NCBI RefSeq assembly: GCF_029323795.1
Contig: NZ_CP119758.1
Span: 2,852,001 to 2,916,000, forward strand
Reading direction: 5' to 3'
Origin: Zobellia alginiliquefaciens
GTDB taxonomy: Bacteria > Bacteroidota > Bacteroidia > Flavobacteriales > Flavobacteriaceae
DNA: 64,000 bases
The notes under the pieces were generated by a model. It searched no databases, was not told the origin of the DNA, and was given only the letters and a program-made list of their open reading frames with translations. The position numbers and the translations under genes are program-made. Numbering within the stretch: the stretch's first letter is position 1; each line of letters starts with the position of its first letter. Positions 1-9,975 of this stretch are shown piece by piece.

Positions 1-87
1 GCCAGAAGTATTTTTCTCGGCTATATGTATAGCCTCAACAATTTCTTGTTCTTCTTCCGCAGTTAAAAATGCTTCTACTCTAGACAT
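1..87 (-). CDS. TPM domain protein, N-terminal fragment
   Basis: Only the first 29 codons are inside the window; the gene runs off the left edge. The visible peptide begins MSRVEAFLTAEEEQEIVEAI and continues with a KNTSG segment. This resembles the start of the small cytosolic TPM (TPM_phosphatase) proteins of flavobacteria. It starts 3 nt after the stop codon of lemA on the same strand, and lemA-TPM pairs are a known arrangement, which supports the call. The function of the family in bacteria is not settled. The identification rests on a short segment plus context. Confidence 0.6.
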   Translation of the reverse strand, partial: MSRVEAFLTAEEEQEIVEAIHIAEKNTSG

Positions 88-90
88 ATC

Positions 91-690
91 TTAGTTGAAG
101 TCAAATTCTACATCTGGTGCGTTTTCGGAGCCAGCATCTGCTTTATAGCGCGCCATATCTTCAAATCCGAAAATACCTGCCAAGAACGACCCAGGGAATT
201 TAGAGATGTGAATATCGTAAAGGTTTACGGTTTCATTAAACTTGTTTCGTTCAACGTTAATGCGGTTTTCGGTGCCTTCCAGTTGTGCTTGCAGTTCAAG
301 GAAGTTTTGGTTTGCTTTCAGTTCCGGATACCGTTCTACCACTACCATTAATTTGCTCAAAGCACCTGTAAGTCCACTCTGTGCCTGCTGGAACTGGGCC
401 ATTTTTTCGGGTGTCAAATTGTTGGCATCAATAGATGTTGAGGTTGCTTTTGCTCTAGCTTCAATAACATCGGTTAAGGTGCCGCGCTCAAAATCTGCAG
501 CGCCCTGTACGGTTTTAACCAAGTTGCCAATAAGATCGTTTCTACGTTGGTAAGCACTTTCTACATTAGACCATGCGGTTTTTGCATTTGCTTCCAATTC
601 TACTGCGGTGTTGTTAAAACCAACGGCCCAATTATAAATACCAAAGGCAATGACTACCAATACAATAAGTGCAATTAATCCTTTTTTCAT
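91..690 (-). CDS. lemA: LemA family membrane protein
   Basis: A 199-residue protein with one N-terminal membrane segment (about residues 4-22) followed by a long helical domain. The segment NAKTAWSNVESAYQRRNDLI and the later LVKTVQG and RYPELKANQNF motifs are typical of LemA. Members are anchored in the cytoplasmic membrane with the helical bundle outside; the biochemical role is unknown. Length is normal for the family. It lies 83 nt downstream of the MerR gene and 3 nt upstream of the TPM gene, so a shared transcript from the M23 peptidase gene onward is plausible. Confidence 0.93.
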   Translation of the reverse strand: MKKGLIALIVLVVIAFGIYNWAVGFNNTAVELEANAKTAWSNVESAYQRRNDLIGNLVKTVQGAADFERGTLTDVIEARAKATSTSIDANNLTPEKMAQFQQAQSGLTGALSKLMVVVERYPELKANQNFLELQAQLEGTENRINVERNKFNETVNLYDIHISKFPGSFLAGIFGFEDMARYKADAGSENAPDVEFDFN

Positions 691-773
691 TTCAAAAATA
701 TTTGGTTATAGTTAATGTGTTTTCTAAGAGAAATAGTTCATTTAAGGTATAAGACCTCAAATGAGCCAAAAAG

Positions 774-1103
774 TTACAATTGATCCTTAATTTTGGTCAA
801 TTCTACTTTAATTCGCTCTAATTTATCAATGATATCGAAGTTGTTAAGCGTTTTTTGTCGATTCTCCTTTAAGTGCGTTTTTGCGCCATCTAAAGTGAAG
901 CCACGCTCTTTTACCAAGTGATAAATGAGTTTTAGGTTGTCTATGTCTTGAGGGGTGAATTTACGATTCCCCTTCGCGTTCTTCTTAGGCTTGAGCGCAT
1001 CAAATTCTTTTTCCCAAAAACGAATCAGGGAAGTGTTCACGTCAAAAGCCTTGGCGACTTCGCCAATGCCATAGTACCTTTTTTCTGGGAGATCTATTTG
1101 CAT
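774..1103 (-). CDS. MerR family transcriptional regulator
   Basis: A 109-residue DNA-binding protein. Residues about 9-75 form a MerR-type winged helix (YYGIGEVAKAFDVNTSLIRF, then FWEKEF and a KGNRKFTPQDI wing). The remainder is a short helix suited to dimerisation, with no effector-binding domain. The start codon overlaps the stop codon of the upstream M23 peptidase gene by one base, showing translational coupling on the minus strand. The target is unknown; pairing with a cell-wall peptidase gene suggests an envelope role, but that is only context. Confidence 0.9.
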   Translation of the reverse strand: MQIDLPEKRYYGIGEVAKAFDVNTSLIRFWEKEFDALKPKKNAKGNRKFTPQDIDNLKLIYHLVKERGFTLDGAKTHLKENRQKTLNNFDIIDKLERIKVELTKIKDQL

Positions 1104-2080
1104 TAATCCAAAGATTGATTTTCTTGAGCTGCGTATTTTAGCATATTTTTGAATTCTTCAGCCGATAAACTTCCGTAATAGAAGTTGATAGGGTTGATGC
1201 GTTCCTCATCTTTCCACACCTCATAGTGTAAATGTGGTGCTTCTGAACGTCCGGTATTGCCTACAAAACCAATGAGGTCTCCACGTTTTACTTGTTGACC
1301 TTTTTTTACATTGTACTCGCTAAGATGCCCATAGAGGGTTTTGAATCCGTAACCGTGATCTATACGAATGTGCTTGCCGTAACCTGACGAGCCATTATCG
1401 GCACGAATAACTTTTCCATCTCCAGGAGCATATATTGGTGTCCCTTTAGGTGCGGAAAAATCCATGCCTCGGTGCATTTTACGTGCTTTTGTAAATGGAT
1501 CCGAACGCCAACCAAAACCGGAAGCCATTCTTCTAAGGCTTTCATTGGTAACCGGTTGAATGGCAGGTATGGCCATTAAGAATTTTTCTTTTTCTTCGGC
1601 AAGTTTGGTGATTTCATCCAATGATTTTGACTGAATTGCCATCTGCTTTTTAATGATGTCCAAACGCTTAGAAGTTGCAATAACCATTTCAGAATTATTA
1701 AAACCCTCTAATGACTTATAGCGGTTTACGCCACCAAAACCAGCTCTGCGCTGCTCTTCGGGTATGGGGTTGGCCTCAAAATATAATCGGTATATATTAT
1801 TATCTCTATCTTCTATGTTTGCCAGCACTTCTTCAATTTGCCCCATTTTTCTGTTCAGGAGTTCAAACTGTAACTCGTAATTTTTTACTTCACGAGATAG
1901 AGAAAGTTCTCTTGGCGTATTTATGAGGTTGGTATTCATTAAAAATACCAGGCACATGAGGCCAAAAAGGAAAGATCCAATAAAAAACAGGGCAATATTA
2001 CGGTAGCGCCTAGATTTTTTAGGCTCTATTTTACGATACGAAAGCGTATCTGGATCGTAATAGTACTTTACTTTAGACAT
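1103..2080 (-). CDS. M23 family murein endopeptidase, membrane-anchored
   Basis: A 325-residue envelope peptidase. A basic N-terminus is followed by a membrane segment (about 29-48), a coiled-coil stretch and a C-terminal LytM/M23 zinc peptidase domain (about 185-300). The zinc-site motifs are visible: HRGMDFSAPKGTPIYAPGDG supplies the HxxxD pair, and HLHYEVW supplies the HxH motif, with a central YGHLS. Such proteins cut peptide cross-links in peptidoglycan or activate other hydrolases. The gene is divergent from alaS and probably the first gene of a minus-strand operon with the MerR regulator. Confidence 0.93.
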   Translation of the reverse strand: MSKVKYYYDPDTLSYRKIEPKKSRRYRNIALFFIGSFLFGLMCLVFLMNTNLINTPRELSLSREVKNYELQFELLNRKMGQIEEVLANIEDRDNNIYRLYFEANPIPEEQRRAGFGGVNRYKSLEGFNNSEMVIATSKRLDIIKKQMAIQSKSLDEITKLAEEKEKFLMAIPAIQPVTNESLRRMASGFGWRSDPFTKARKMHRGMDFSAPKGTPIYAPGDGKVIRADNGSSGYGKHIRIDHGYGFKTLYGHLSEYNVKKGQQVKRGDLIGFVGNTGRSEAPHLHYEVWKDEERINPINFYYGSLSAEEFKNMLKYAAQENQSLD

Positions 2081-2123
2081 GTATTGATTTTATCCTATTT
2101 TTGTGCTGTTTTAGCGGGATAAA

Positions 2124-2131
2124 CAAATATA
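2124..2131 (-). promoter_or_regulatory. Bacteroidota -7 box for the M23 peptidase operon
   Basis: On the minus strand the sequence TATATTTG matches the Bacteroidota -7 consensus TAnnTTTG. It ends about 43 nt before the M23 start codon. A TTG at 2155-2157 (minus strand) could be the -33 element, with a 23-nt gap. Assigned by eye. Confidence 0.45.
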
Positions 2132-2181
2132 GAAATAGTTTCGTTTAAAACGTTCAATTTTGTAAAACCTTATAATTTTCT

Positions 2182-4797
2182 ATGACTTCCAAGGAAATCC
2201 GATCTCAATTCTTGAATTTTTTTAAAGAAAAAGAGCATAAAATAGTTCCATCTGCCCCTATGGTTATCAAAGATGATCCTACGCTGATGTTCACCAATGC
2301 GGGCATGAACCAGTTTAAGGAGTTCTTTTTGGGGAATAGTATTCCTAAAAGTCCTAGAGCTGTAGATACGCAAAAATGTTTACGAGTAAGTGGTAAGCAT
2401 AACGATCTTGAAGAAGTGGGGAAAGATACGTATCACCACACCATGTTCGAAATGTTGGGGAACTGGAGTTTTGGAGATTATTTTAAGGAGGAAGCTATTT
2501 CTTGGACGTGGGAATTACTTACGGAAACCTTAAAAATAGATAAGGACTCTTTATACGTTTCTGTTTTTGAGGGAAGTAAAGATGCGGATAAACTTTCGTT
2601 AGATACCGAAGCTTTTGATTTGTGGAAGGCCATTGTTCCCGAAGACCGAATCATTATGGGGAACAAAAAGGATAACTTCTGGGAAATGGGCGATCAAGGC
2701 CCATGCGGCCCTTGTTCCGAAATACATGTGGATATCCGTTCTGCCGAAGAAAAAGCCAAGGTTTCCGGTGCGTCATTAGTCAATGCGGATCACCCGCAGG
2801 TGGTTGAAATATGGAACCTGGTTTTCATGCAATATAACCGTAAGGCAGATGGATCTTTGGAACCGCTACCGGCAAAACATGTGGACACGGGTATGGGGTT
2901 TGAGCGTTTGTGTATGGTGCTCCAAGGGGTGCAATCCAATTACGATACCGATGTTTTTAAACCTATCATTCGTGAAATAGAGGCCATAACCCATAGCAAA
3001 TACGGTAAAGAAGAAGAAACGGATATTGCAATCCGTGTGATTGCGGATCATATTCGTGCGGTGTCTTTTTCCATTGCAGATGGTCAGTTGCCTAGCAACA
3101 CAGGTGCTGGTTATGTTATTAGGCGTATTTTAAGGCGTGCCGTTCGCTACGGATTTACGTTCTTGAATACAAAAGAACCGTTTATGTACCGTTTGGTGAG
3201 CGTGTTGACGGAAAATATGGGAGACGCTTTCCCAGAGTTGAAGGAGCAGCGCCAGTTGATAGAAAATGTAATCAAAGAAGAGGAGCATTCGTTCTTAAAA
3301 ACTTTAGATCAGGGTCTTGTTCTTTTAGACCAAGTTATAGCAAATGTAAAAGGGAAAGAAGTAAATGGTAGAAAAGCCTTTGAACTTTATGACACCTATG
3401 GTTTTCCTATAGATTTAACGGCACTTATCCTTTCTGAAAAAGGGCTAAGCCTTGATGAAAAAGGCTTTGAAGAGGCTATGCAGGAGCAGAAAAACCGTTC
3501 AAAATCGGCTTCAGAGATTTCCAAGGATGACTGGGAGGTTCTTTCGGGAGACTTAGAGCAAGAATTTGTTGGGTATGATGCATTAGAAGCCAATGTAAAA
3601 TTGGTAAAGTACAGAAAAGTAACTTCTAAAAAGGCAGGAGAGCAGTATCAGTTGGTTTTCAATCTTACTCCTTTTTATCCTGAAGGTGGTGGTCAAGTAG
3701 GGGATAAGGGGTATTTGGAAATGCCAAATGGCGATGTGGTCTATATTCTGGATACGAAAAAAGAGAATAATGAAATTATTCACTTTACTAAAAACCTTCC
3801 GTCGGATACGAGCGGAACATTTAAGGCGGTTGTAGATAAGAAGCAGCGCGAACGTACACAAGCGAACCATACGGCAACGCATTTGCTGCATCAAGCTTTA
3901 CGAGAGATTTTGGGTACGCATGTGGAACAGAAAGGTTCTGCGGTACATTCCAAATATTTGCGATTCGATTTTTCTCACTTTTCAAAAGTGACACCAGATC
4001 AACTTCGGGAAGTTGAAAATTTTGTGAATGCCCGTATTGCTGGGCAATTGCCATTTAAGGAGCAAAGAAGCATTCCAATGGAAGATGCACTTAAAGAAGG
4101 TGCCATGGCGCTTTTTGGAGAGAAGTATGGCGATGCCGTCCGGACCGTGCGTTTTGGGCAATCCATTGAATTATGTGGAGGTACGCACGTAAAGAATACC
4201 AGTGATATCTGGCATTTTAAAATCAAGTCGGAAGGTGCTGTGGCATCAGGTATTAGACGTATAGAAGCGATTACATCCGATGCGGTAAAAGATTTCTTTG
4301 CAGATAATGATAGGATGCTTTCAGAGATAAAATCGCAATTGAACAATGCACAAGATCCTGTAAAAGCAGTGTCTACATTGCAGGAGGAGAATGCCAAACT
4401 AAAAAAGGAAGTGGAAGCACTTCTAAAGGATAAAGCGAAAAACCTGAAAGGCGATTTACAGAACGAATTGCAAGAGGTAAACGGTGTTCAGTTTTTAGCC
4501 AAGAAAATAGATTTGGATGCCGCTGGAATAAAAGACTTATGTTTTGAAATGGGACAGAACCAAAACAATCTATTCCTTCTTTTTGGAACGGAGCAGAATG
4601 GCAAGGCATTGTTGTCGTGCTACATTTCTAAAGAGCTAGTGGCTTCAAAAGAGTTAAATGCGGGTACCATTGTACGAGAGTTAGGTAAGTTCATTCAGGG
4701 TGGTGGCGGAGGCCAACCGTTTTTTGCTACGGCAGGCGGTAAAAATCCGGAAGGTCTAGATGAGGCGCTTGCCAAAAGTAGGCAGTACCTAGATTAG
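2182..4797 (+). CDS. alaS: Alanine-tRNA ligase
   Basis: An 871-residue class II aminoacyl-tRNA synthetase that charges tRNA-Ala. The N-terminal catalytic domain opens with the usual class II motif region (residues about 20-45, [19 protein letters not shown]). The C-terminal editing domain has the zinc-site motifs NHTATHLLH and CGGTH, used to clear mischarged Ser and Gly. A C-terminal [14 protein letters not shown] segment of the DHHA1 domain is present. Length is as expected. It is transcribed away from the M23 operon, and a weak CAATTTTG box lies 20 nt upstream of the start. Confidence 0.98.
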   Translation: MTSKEIRSQFLNFFKEKEHKIVPSAPMVIKDDPTLMFTNAGMNQFKEFFLGNSIPKSPRAVDTQKCLRVSGKHNDLEEVGKDTYHHTMFEMLGNWSFGDYFKEEAISWTWELLTETLKIDKDSLYVSVFEGSKDADKLSLDTEAFDLWKAIVPEDRIIMGNKKDNFWEMGDQGPCGPCSEIHVDIRSAEEKAKVSGASLVNADHPQVVEIWNLVFMQYNRKADGSLEPLPAKHVDTGMGFERLCMVLQGVQSNYDTDVFKPIIREIEAITHSKYGKEEETDIAIRVIADHIRAVSFSIADGQLPSNTGAGYVIRRILRRAVRYGFTFLNTKEPFMYRLVSVLTENMGDAFPELKEQRQLIENVIKEEEHSFLKTLDQGLVLLDQVIANVKGKEVNGRKAFELYDTYGFPIDLTALILSEKGLSLDEKGFEEAMQEQKNRSKSASEISKDDWEVLSGDLEQEFVGYDALEANVKLVKYRKVTSKKAGEQYQLVFNLTPFYPEGGGQVGDKGYLEMPNGDVVYILDTKKENNEIIHFTKNLPSDTSGTFKAVVDKKQRERTQANHTATHLLHQALREILGTHVEQKGSAVHSKYLRFDFSHFSKVTPDQLREVENFVNARIAGQLPFKEQRSIPMEDALKEGAMALFGEKYGDAVRTVRFGQSIELCGGTHVKNTSDIWHFKIKSEGAVASGIRRIEAITSDAVKDFFADNDRMLSEIKSQLNNAQDPVKAVSTLQEENAKLKKEVEALLKDKAKNLKGDLQNELQEVNGVQFLAKKIDLDAAGIKDLCFEMGQNQNNLFLLFGTEQNGKALLSCYISKELVASKELNAGTIVRELGKFIQGGGGGQPFFATAGGKNPEGLDEALAKSRQYLD

Positions 4798-4800
4798 AAT

Positions 4801-5118
4801 ATGGGCAATAGATGGGGGATTCCAACTGAAGTAGAAAATTTTGTTATTGAAAGAGATAAGGATTGTGTGTATTGTGGTATAACCTTTACGCAGGATAACT
4901 CTTCTAGAAAAACTAAACAATCTTGGGAGCATATTATCAATGATATTAGGATAAACGGAGTTCATAATATAGCCCTGTGCTGTATATCGTGCAATGCGAG
5001 TAAAGGGGCAAAATCGGTTGTTGACTGGCTGGAGAGTAAATATTGTAAAGATAGAGATATCACAAAAGAATCAGTGGCTTTAGTTGTCAAACAAGTAATT
5101 AAGAAGTTATCTATCTAA
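4801..5118 (+). CDS. Small HNH-type nuclease-like protein
   Basis: A 105-residue cytosolic protein with an HNH-like treble-clef zinc site. DCVYCG gives the first CxxC pair, a WEHIIND segment holds a catalytic-type His, and CCISCNASKGAK gives the second CxxC with a downstream Asn. It begins 3 nt after the alaS stop codon, so it is probably co-transcribed with alaS. No restriction, toxin or phage partner lies nearby. Free-standing HNH proteins vary in role from DNA cleavage to RNA cleavage; nothing here decides between them. Confidence 0.75.
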   Translation: MGNRWGIPTEVENFVIERDKDCVYCGITFTQDNSSRKTKQSWEHIINDIRINGVHNIALCCISCNASKGAKSVVDWLESKYCKDRDITKESVALVVKQVIKKLSI

Positions 5119-5185
5119 TACTCCTGAGTGCTTTGTGAAAAAAACAATTGCGTTTTAGTTTATCAAGTTTTATCGTTAATAATTT

Positions 5186-8100
5186 CTACAATGCTTCTCC
5201 CATCGCTATTTCCGCTTTTGGTAGAGTAAGCTTAAAGGTGGTTCCTTTCCCGACTCCTTCAGATTCTGCAACGATGGTTCCTCCATGAGAAACCGCTATT
5301 TTTTTCACCATATAAAGCCCCAAGCCTGTGCCTTCTGTATTTTTGTGAAAACGTTCAAATGGAGTAAATAGATTTTGTAGGGCGTTTTCATTCATCCCTA
5401 ATCCATTGTCTCGTACTAAGAAGCTGTTAGTGTCCCCATTATCAATATAATCAACAGATATTTTAGGATTTTTTTGGTCCCCCATATATTTGATGGAGTT
5501 ATCCAAGAAGTTGCTGAAAATCTGGGTTATGCGTTTGCGGTCACCATATATTTTGGGTAAATCGTTCGCAATAGTAAGCTCAACTTTTTCTTTGTCCAGA
5601 TTTCCCTTAATCAAATCCCTGGACAAATTCAATATATCATTGGTGTTCAACAGTTCATTTTTATTTTCGACTTTACCCAATTCCGCAATTTTGGTGATAT
5701 CCGAAATCAATGCGCTCATGTTATCACAAGAAATATCTATTAAGTTGAGATATTCTTCTACTGTCTCAAAATCTTTTGCTTCAATGGATATGGGTACAAG
5801 ACCGGCAAGACCTTTAATATTGTTAAGCGGACTTTTTAGGTCATGGGACACGGCAAAGGTAAATTGTTGAATTTCCTTGTTTTTTGATTTTAAGCTACTT
5901 GCGGCTTCTTCAAGTTTGTTTTTTTGATGCCTTAGTTCCTTAGTACGTTCCGCTACTTTTTGAACCAATATTTTTTGATTTTTTTGGATATTTCGGACTT
6001 TGAGGTAATAGGCTAAATACAGTAATAGTAAAACCAGTACGACCAATAAAGACTGGAACCACCACATTTGCCAATAGGGCGGGGTAATGGTCATGTGCAA
6101 CTTCAATTCATTATCTACCCAAACACCATCGGAATTGGTAGATTTCATGCGTAACGTATATTCTCCGGGGTTTAGGTTGGTATATGTGGCACTGGGATTG
6201 TTTCCTACATAGTTCCAGTCTTTTTCAAACCCCTCTAAATAAAAGGCATAGTCAACACTTTCTGGGTGTCTCATGGTAAGAGCCTTAAAATCAATATTTA
6301 TTACGGATTGGTCATAGTTGAGGGTAAGGGAATCTACTTGGCTAATATCCTTCTCTAAAACACCAAATTCATCATTGGGTAGAACTGATTTGTTGAAAAT
6401 TTTAAGGTCGGAAATAAACAGGGTAAGTTTATCTTTTCGTTTCACAACATCCTTGGCGGTAAAAATATTAAATCCGTTTACGCCCCCAAATATATACTCT
6501 CCTTTGCTGGTAACCAGTGAGGCGTTTGGGTTAAATTGGTTGGCCTGCAGACCATCAACTACGCCATATTCCATTGTTTTCCCGGTATCCGTATGGTATC
6601 TAATAATACCTTCCTCCGTACTTAACCATAGATGTTTGTTCTTATTATCTATAATTTCTTTAATGGCATCATTTTTAAGTCCGTTTGATTTGTTGATTAT
6701 CTCAAAAGAATCATTTTCCGGTATGTATTTGTTAAGTCCTCCTTGGGTACCGACCCAAATGGTATTTTCGGTATCCTGTATAATGGAGTTGACAAAATTG
6801 TTGCTTAGCGAATTCTTAATGTGATAATGCGTGTTTGTCCAGGTACCGTTGTTTTCTGATAGTTTAAACAAGCCGGAATTAAGAGTGCCTATCCAAACAT
6901 TACCTTGGTTATCTTCAAATATGGTGTTTAACGACTTTATTTCCGTACCATCTACTTCTGAGGTCAGGGTAATGTCTTCATGTTCGTCTGTCTTTGGGTT
7001 AAAAACCTGTACACCCGCAAAATAATGGACAACCCATATATGACCATTTTTATCCTTTAAGAGGTTAACTACAATATTGGATTTCAAAAATGAGTTCTGG
7101 GTATTTAATTCTTCGTACTTTTTGCTTTTCGTATCAAAGATGAGAATACCGTTGGTCCAAGTGCCGACCCATAATTCGTTTTGTTTTGTTTGTAATAATG
7201 AAAGCACCACATCACTGCCAAAATTTTTGTTCTTTATAGAATAATCATTAAACGTATTTAAACTTCTGTTCCAATAGTTTAATCCGCCACCGTCCGTTCC
7301 TATCCATATATTCCCATAAGGATCTTCGCTAAAACAATTTACCAACTTGTTATTTAAAGATTTAGGATTTAGTGGGTCTGAAGTAAAATGTTCAAACTTA
7401 AATAATTCAGGATCGTGGAAATTAAGGCCACTTCTATAGGAAGCAACCCACATAATGCCGTTCCGCGTATTTAATAGAGCCCAAATAGAGTTGCCCGAGA
7501 TGGAATTGGGTTTGGAAACACTATATTCTATATGTTGTACCTGTTCTAAATTTTGGTTGTAGATATAGAGGCCGTTGTTTTCTGTTCCTATCCATAATTG
7601 ATTATTGCTGCTTTTAGTTAAGGAACGGATGCAATAACCGGGACTAACATCTTTCCTATTGATAAGTAATTTTAAATTCTGATCTACCTCTAGTTGTACA
7701 AGAGATCCATTGAGGGTGCCTAGCAAATATTTGTTTTTATCTATGGTGGTAGCCGCAAAGATTTCATCTGTTTGCTGATATCTGTTTTGGATTTCCATAT
7801 CCTTGTTTATTACTAAAATATTGTAGGTGGTAATAACCAACATATGGTCGTTGGCCAAGGGCATTATTTTAAGTACTCTGTCTATGCGCTTGCTTTTTAA
7901 TTTTACATAGTCATTTGGAAGTTTAAGGTGTTTTACATCTCCCGTTTTGGGTTGATATCTGTATAGCCCGCTTTTTTCCGTGCCAAGCCATAAATAGCCA
8001 TGTAGTTTTGTTACCCCTTGAAACATTTTGGATTCAATTTTCTTTCCTTCTTTCTTAAAGGGATATGGAACTACTAGATTTAAACTGCGGTCGTATAAAC

Positions 8101-8422
8101 TTAGGCCATCATTGGTGCTAATTAGTATATTTTCACCATCCTCATATAAGGAAACTACGTATTCGTGGGTAAGTCCCGTTACACCATTTAGCGTTTTGTT
8201 GAATATTTCAAAATCCTTACCATCGTATCTATTCAGTCCGTTTCTAGTTCCGATCCAGATAAAACCGTAACTATCTTCTAAAAAAACAGTAGCTGTACTA
8301 TGCGATATTCCTTCTGTTATATGTTGGAAATTAAAGGATGTTGCATCTTGAGGTCTAACCGTATGTATGGAAAGAAAAAGAATGAAAAAAGTAAAAATCT
8401 TACAATAAAACTTTAAAAACAT
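5186..8422 (-). CDS. Two-component sensor histidine kinase with periplasmic reg_prop propeller
   Basis: A 1078-residue sensor. After a signal peptide, roughly residues 25-690 are two-component-regulator propeller repeats (recurring IWIGT, NLWLS and GLNRY blades), followed by a Y_Y_Y domain (about 690-770) and one membrane helix (WWFQSLLVVLVLLLLYLAYY). A coiled coil leads to a HisKA domain with the phospho-acceptor His860 in FAVSHDLKSPLNN, then an ATPase domain with N box FLDNSIKY, DNGLGM and GTGLGLYMVKK. It ends there: no receiver or AraC domain is attached, so this is not a hybrid one-component-like sensor. No response regulator lies in the window. Related sensors often detect glycans, but no ligand can be read from the sequence. 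Confidence 0.93.
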   Translation of the reverse strand: MFLKFYCKIFTFFILFLSIHTVRPQDATSFNFQHITEGISHSTATVFLEDSYGFIWIGTRNGLNRYDGKDFEIFNKTLNGVTGLTHEYVVSLYEDGENILISTNDGLSLYDRSLNLVVPYPFKKEGKKIESKMFQGVTKLHGYLWLGTEKSGLYRYQPKTGDVKHLKLPNDYVKLKSKRIDRVLKIMPLANDHMLVITTYNILVINKDMEIQNRYQQTDEIFAATTIDKNKYLLGTLNGSLVQLEVDQNLKLLINRKDVSPGYCIRSLTKSSNNQLWIGTENNGLYIYNQNLEQVQHIEYSVSKPNSISGNSIWALLNTRNGIMWVASYRSGLNFHDPELFKFEHFTSDPLNPKSLNNKLVNCFSEDPYGNIWIGTDGGGLNYWNRSLNTFNDYSIKNKNFGSDVVLSLLQTKQNELWVGTWTNGILIFDTKSKKYEELNTQNSFLKSNIVVNLLKDKNGHIWVVHYFAGVQVFNPKTDEHEDITLTSEVDGTEIKSLNTIFEDNQGNVWIGTLNSGLFKLSENNGTWTNTHYHIKNSLSNNFVNSIIQDTENTIWVGTQGGLNKYIPENDSFEIINKSNGLKNDAIKEIIDNKNKHLWLSTEEGIIRYHTDTGKTMEYGVVDGLQANQFNPNASLVTSKGEYIFGGVNGFNIFTAKDVVKRKDKLTLFISDLKIFNKSVLPNDEFGVLEKDISQVDSLTLNYDQSVINIDFKALTMRHPESVDYAFYLEGFEKDWNYVGNNPSATYTNLNPGEYTLRMKSTNSDGVWVDNELKLHMTITPPYWQMWWFQSLLVVLVLLLLYLAYYLKVRNIQKNQKILVQKVAERTKELRHQKNKLEEAASSLKSKNKEIQQFTFAVSHDLKSPLNNIKGLAGLVPISIEAKDFETVEEYLNLIDISCDNMSALISDITKIAELGKVENKNELLNTNDILNLSRDLIKGNLDKEKVELTIANDLPKIYGDRKRITQIFSNFLDNSIKYMGDQKNPKISVDYIDNGDTNSFLVRDNGLGMNENALQNLFTPFERFHKNTEGTGLGLYMVKKIAVSHGGTIVAESEGVGKGTTFKLTLPKAEIAMGEAL

Positions 8423-8694
8423 TTTTCGGGTAGTGTAGTATGTCTATTTTAACGTATCTAAAGGTAAGAAATTACGTCTAAAAATGTATTGAAGCAAATT
8501 TTTATATGAAATAAGAAAAACACTAACGGTAAATGTCGGAAAGAGTTTGGTTGTTCTCTAGGGTGTTCTAATTTTTTTGAATATCCCTGTCAAACTAAAA
8601 AACTATCTTTAAAATTCATAATTGGGCATAGGGGGTATGGTTTAGTGGAATTGTCCTCTCACATCAATATTAATTTTAGCATGAGTATATTTTC
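8423..8694. other. AT-rich intergenic region upstream of the sensor kinase
   Basis: No convincing gene, RNA or strong hairpin was seen here. It presumably contains the promoter of the minus-strand sensor kinase, but no clear -33/-7 pair could be assigned by eye. Confidence 0.4.
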
Positions 8695-8811
8695 TTACCA
8701 TTTGGCCAAAATACCATTTTCAACGGCTATTAAAGCAATATGTATAAATCCTATTCCTAAGAATACAAAAGGATTAATCCATGCGGAATATATGTCCTCT
8801 ATGACTTTGGG
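8695..8811 (-). pseudogene. Remnant of a membrane protein gene
   Basis: A 38-codon open segment on the minus strand runs from just after an in-frame TAG (8812-8814) to a TAA (8695-8697). It reads like the C-terminus of a membrane protein: IEDIYSAWINPFVFLGIG, then FIHIALIAVENGILAKW. It has no start codon. The frame continues protein-like upstream of the TAG (FEKLLYWFN), as expected for a decayed gene with a nonsense mutation. The family was not recognised. It could also be chance hydrophobic coding. Confidence 0.35.
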
Positions 8812-8851
8812 CTAGTTAAACCAATAAAGTAATTTTTCAAAATCTGTGTGT

Positions 8852-9280
8852 ATGATTGTCATGATTTTATCGGTGATTCTATTCTTAATTTTTATTTCTC
8901 TTGGCGGTATTCATTTTTATTGGCTTTTTGGTGGGGTTTGGGCATTGAAGAAAGTAATTCCAACAAGAGAAAACGAGGAGAACTCACTGGCTATCCCTAA
9001 AATAGCAACATTAATAGTAGGTCTTGTTTTGGTTTCATTTGGTCTTGTTTATCTTTTGAAATCAAGATTGATAGAATTTCAGGTTCCAAATTGGTTTATA
9101 AATTATGGATATTGGTTTATTCCTTCTATTTTTATTTTACGTGCCATAGGCGATTTTAATTATGTTGGTTTTTTTAAGAAAATAAATCACACCACATTCG
9201 CAAAAGCAGATTCAAAAGTATTTATTCCTTTATGTCTAGTAATTGGTATAATGGGAATACTGATTCAATTAATGGGATAA
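8852..9280 (+). CDS. DUF3995 family membrane protein
   Basis: A 142-residue integral membrane protein with four hydrophobic segments. The first carries the typical GGIHFYWLFGG motif followed by WALKKVIPT, characteristic of DUF3995 proteins; the function is unknown. The open frame can be extended to a GTG at 8846, but ATG at 8852 is preferred. Another ATG at 8861 is also possible. It lies 39 nt upstream of a lipoprotein gene on the same strand and may be co-transcribed with it. Confidence 0.75.
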   Translation: MIVMILSVILFLIFISLGGIHFYWLFGGVWALKKVIPTRENEENSLAIPKIATLIVGLVLVSFGLVYLLKSRLIEFQVPNWFINYGYWFIPSIFILRAIGDFNYVGFFKKINHTTFAKADSKVFIPLCLVIGIMGILIQLMG

Positions 9281-9319
9281 ACATATTCGCCTAGAAAGAA
9301 TACAATTAAACCAAATTCT

Positions 9320-9889
9320 ATGAAAAATATGTCAAAAGTATTATTCATTTTGATTTTCTCGATTTCTTGTGCGGATGAGCCGAACTTTTTGCAATTAGGG
9401 ATTGAGTCTTTTAAAGTTGAAAATTATTCTCTTGCTAAGAATCAACTTAAGATGGTTAATCAGTCAGATAAAGATGGTCTGCTAGCAAAACGTTATTTAT
9501 CAAAAATTGACAGTATCGAGGCTTCAAATAGAATAGTTGTTCAAAAAACGGATTCTATTAATAGCATCAAAATTAAAGAACAAATAAAAAATCATTTAGG
9601 TAATTATAAGGTAAGCGTTATTGGTGCTAGTATGGATAAATCAGTTGAAGTTTTTCAGTTAAAAGAGGGAGGAGAATCTGTTTGGTTATGGGTGGACTAC
9701 GTTGATGGTAACCCTATGATTGACGACAAAAAGTATGGTACTTGGTGGTTAGATTCTAAGGGCAATATTACAATTCGCGTTAAAGGAAATACAGGCGTTA
9801 TAGAAGAAGTTTTTTCAAATATAGATGGGCGATTAATAGAATTAAATCGAAAAAAACGTTCATTATTAAAGACTTCAGAGCTTTTTTGA
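9320..9889 (+). CDS. Hypothetical lipoprotein
   Basis: A 189-residue protein that I do not recognise. The N-terminus (MKNMSKVLFILIFSISCADE) is a lipoprotein signal with a lipobox ending at Cys near residue 17. A short helical region (about 20-90) with a TPR-like look (IESFKVENYSLAKNQLKM) precedes a beta-rich C-terminal part containing WLWVDYVDGNP and KYGTWWLDSKGNITI. The C-terminal part resembles a small periplasmic sensor or lipocalin-like fold, but this is a guess from the alternating hydrophobic pattern. Confidence 0.65.
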   Translation: MKNMSKVLFILIFSISCADEPNFLQLGIESFKVENYSLAKNQLKMVNQSDKDGLLAKRYLSKIDSIEASNRIVVQKTDSINSIKIKEQIKNHLGNYKVSVIGASMDKSVEVFQLKEGGESVWLWVDYVDGNPMIDDKKYGTWWLDSKGNITIRVKGNTGVIEEVFSNIDGRLIELNRKKRSLLKTSELF

Positions 9890-9975
9890 ATCTATCAACT
9901 TTAAGTTGTGAGAAGATTGTATCTGAGATTTTCATGGAGCAACTTCACTTTTTTAAGTTTTAAACCACTAACCCG

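Noticed and set aside
8846-8851. GTG start for the DUF3995 gene
   Set aside because: An ATG lies two codons downstream and the GTG adds no conserved sequence.
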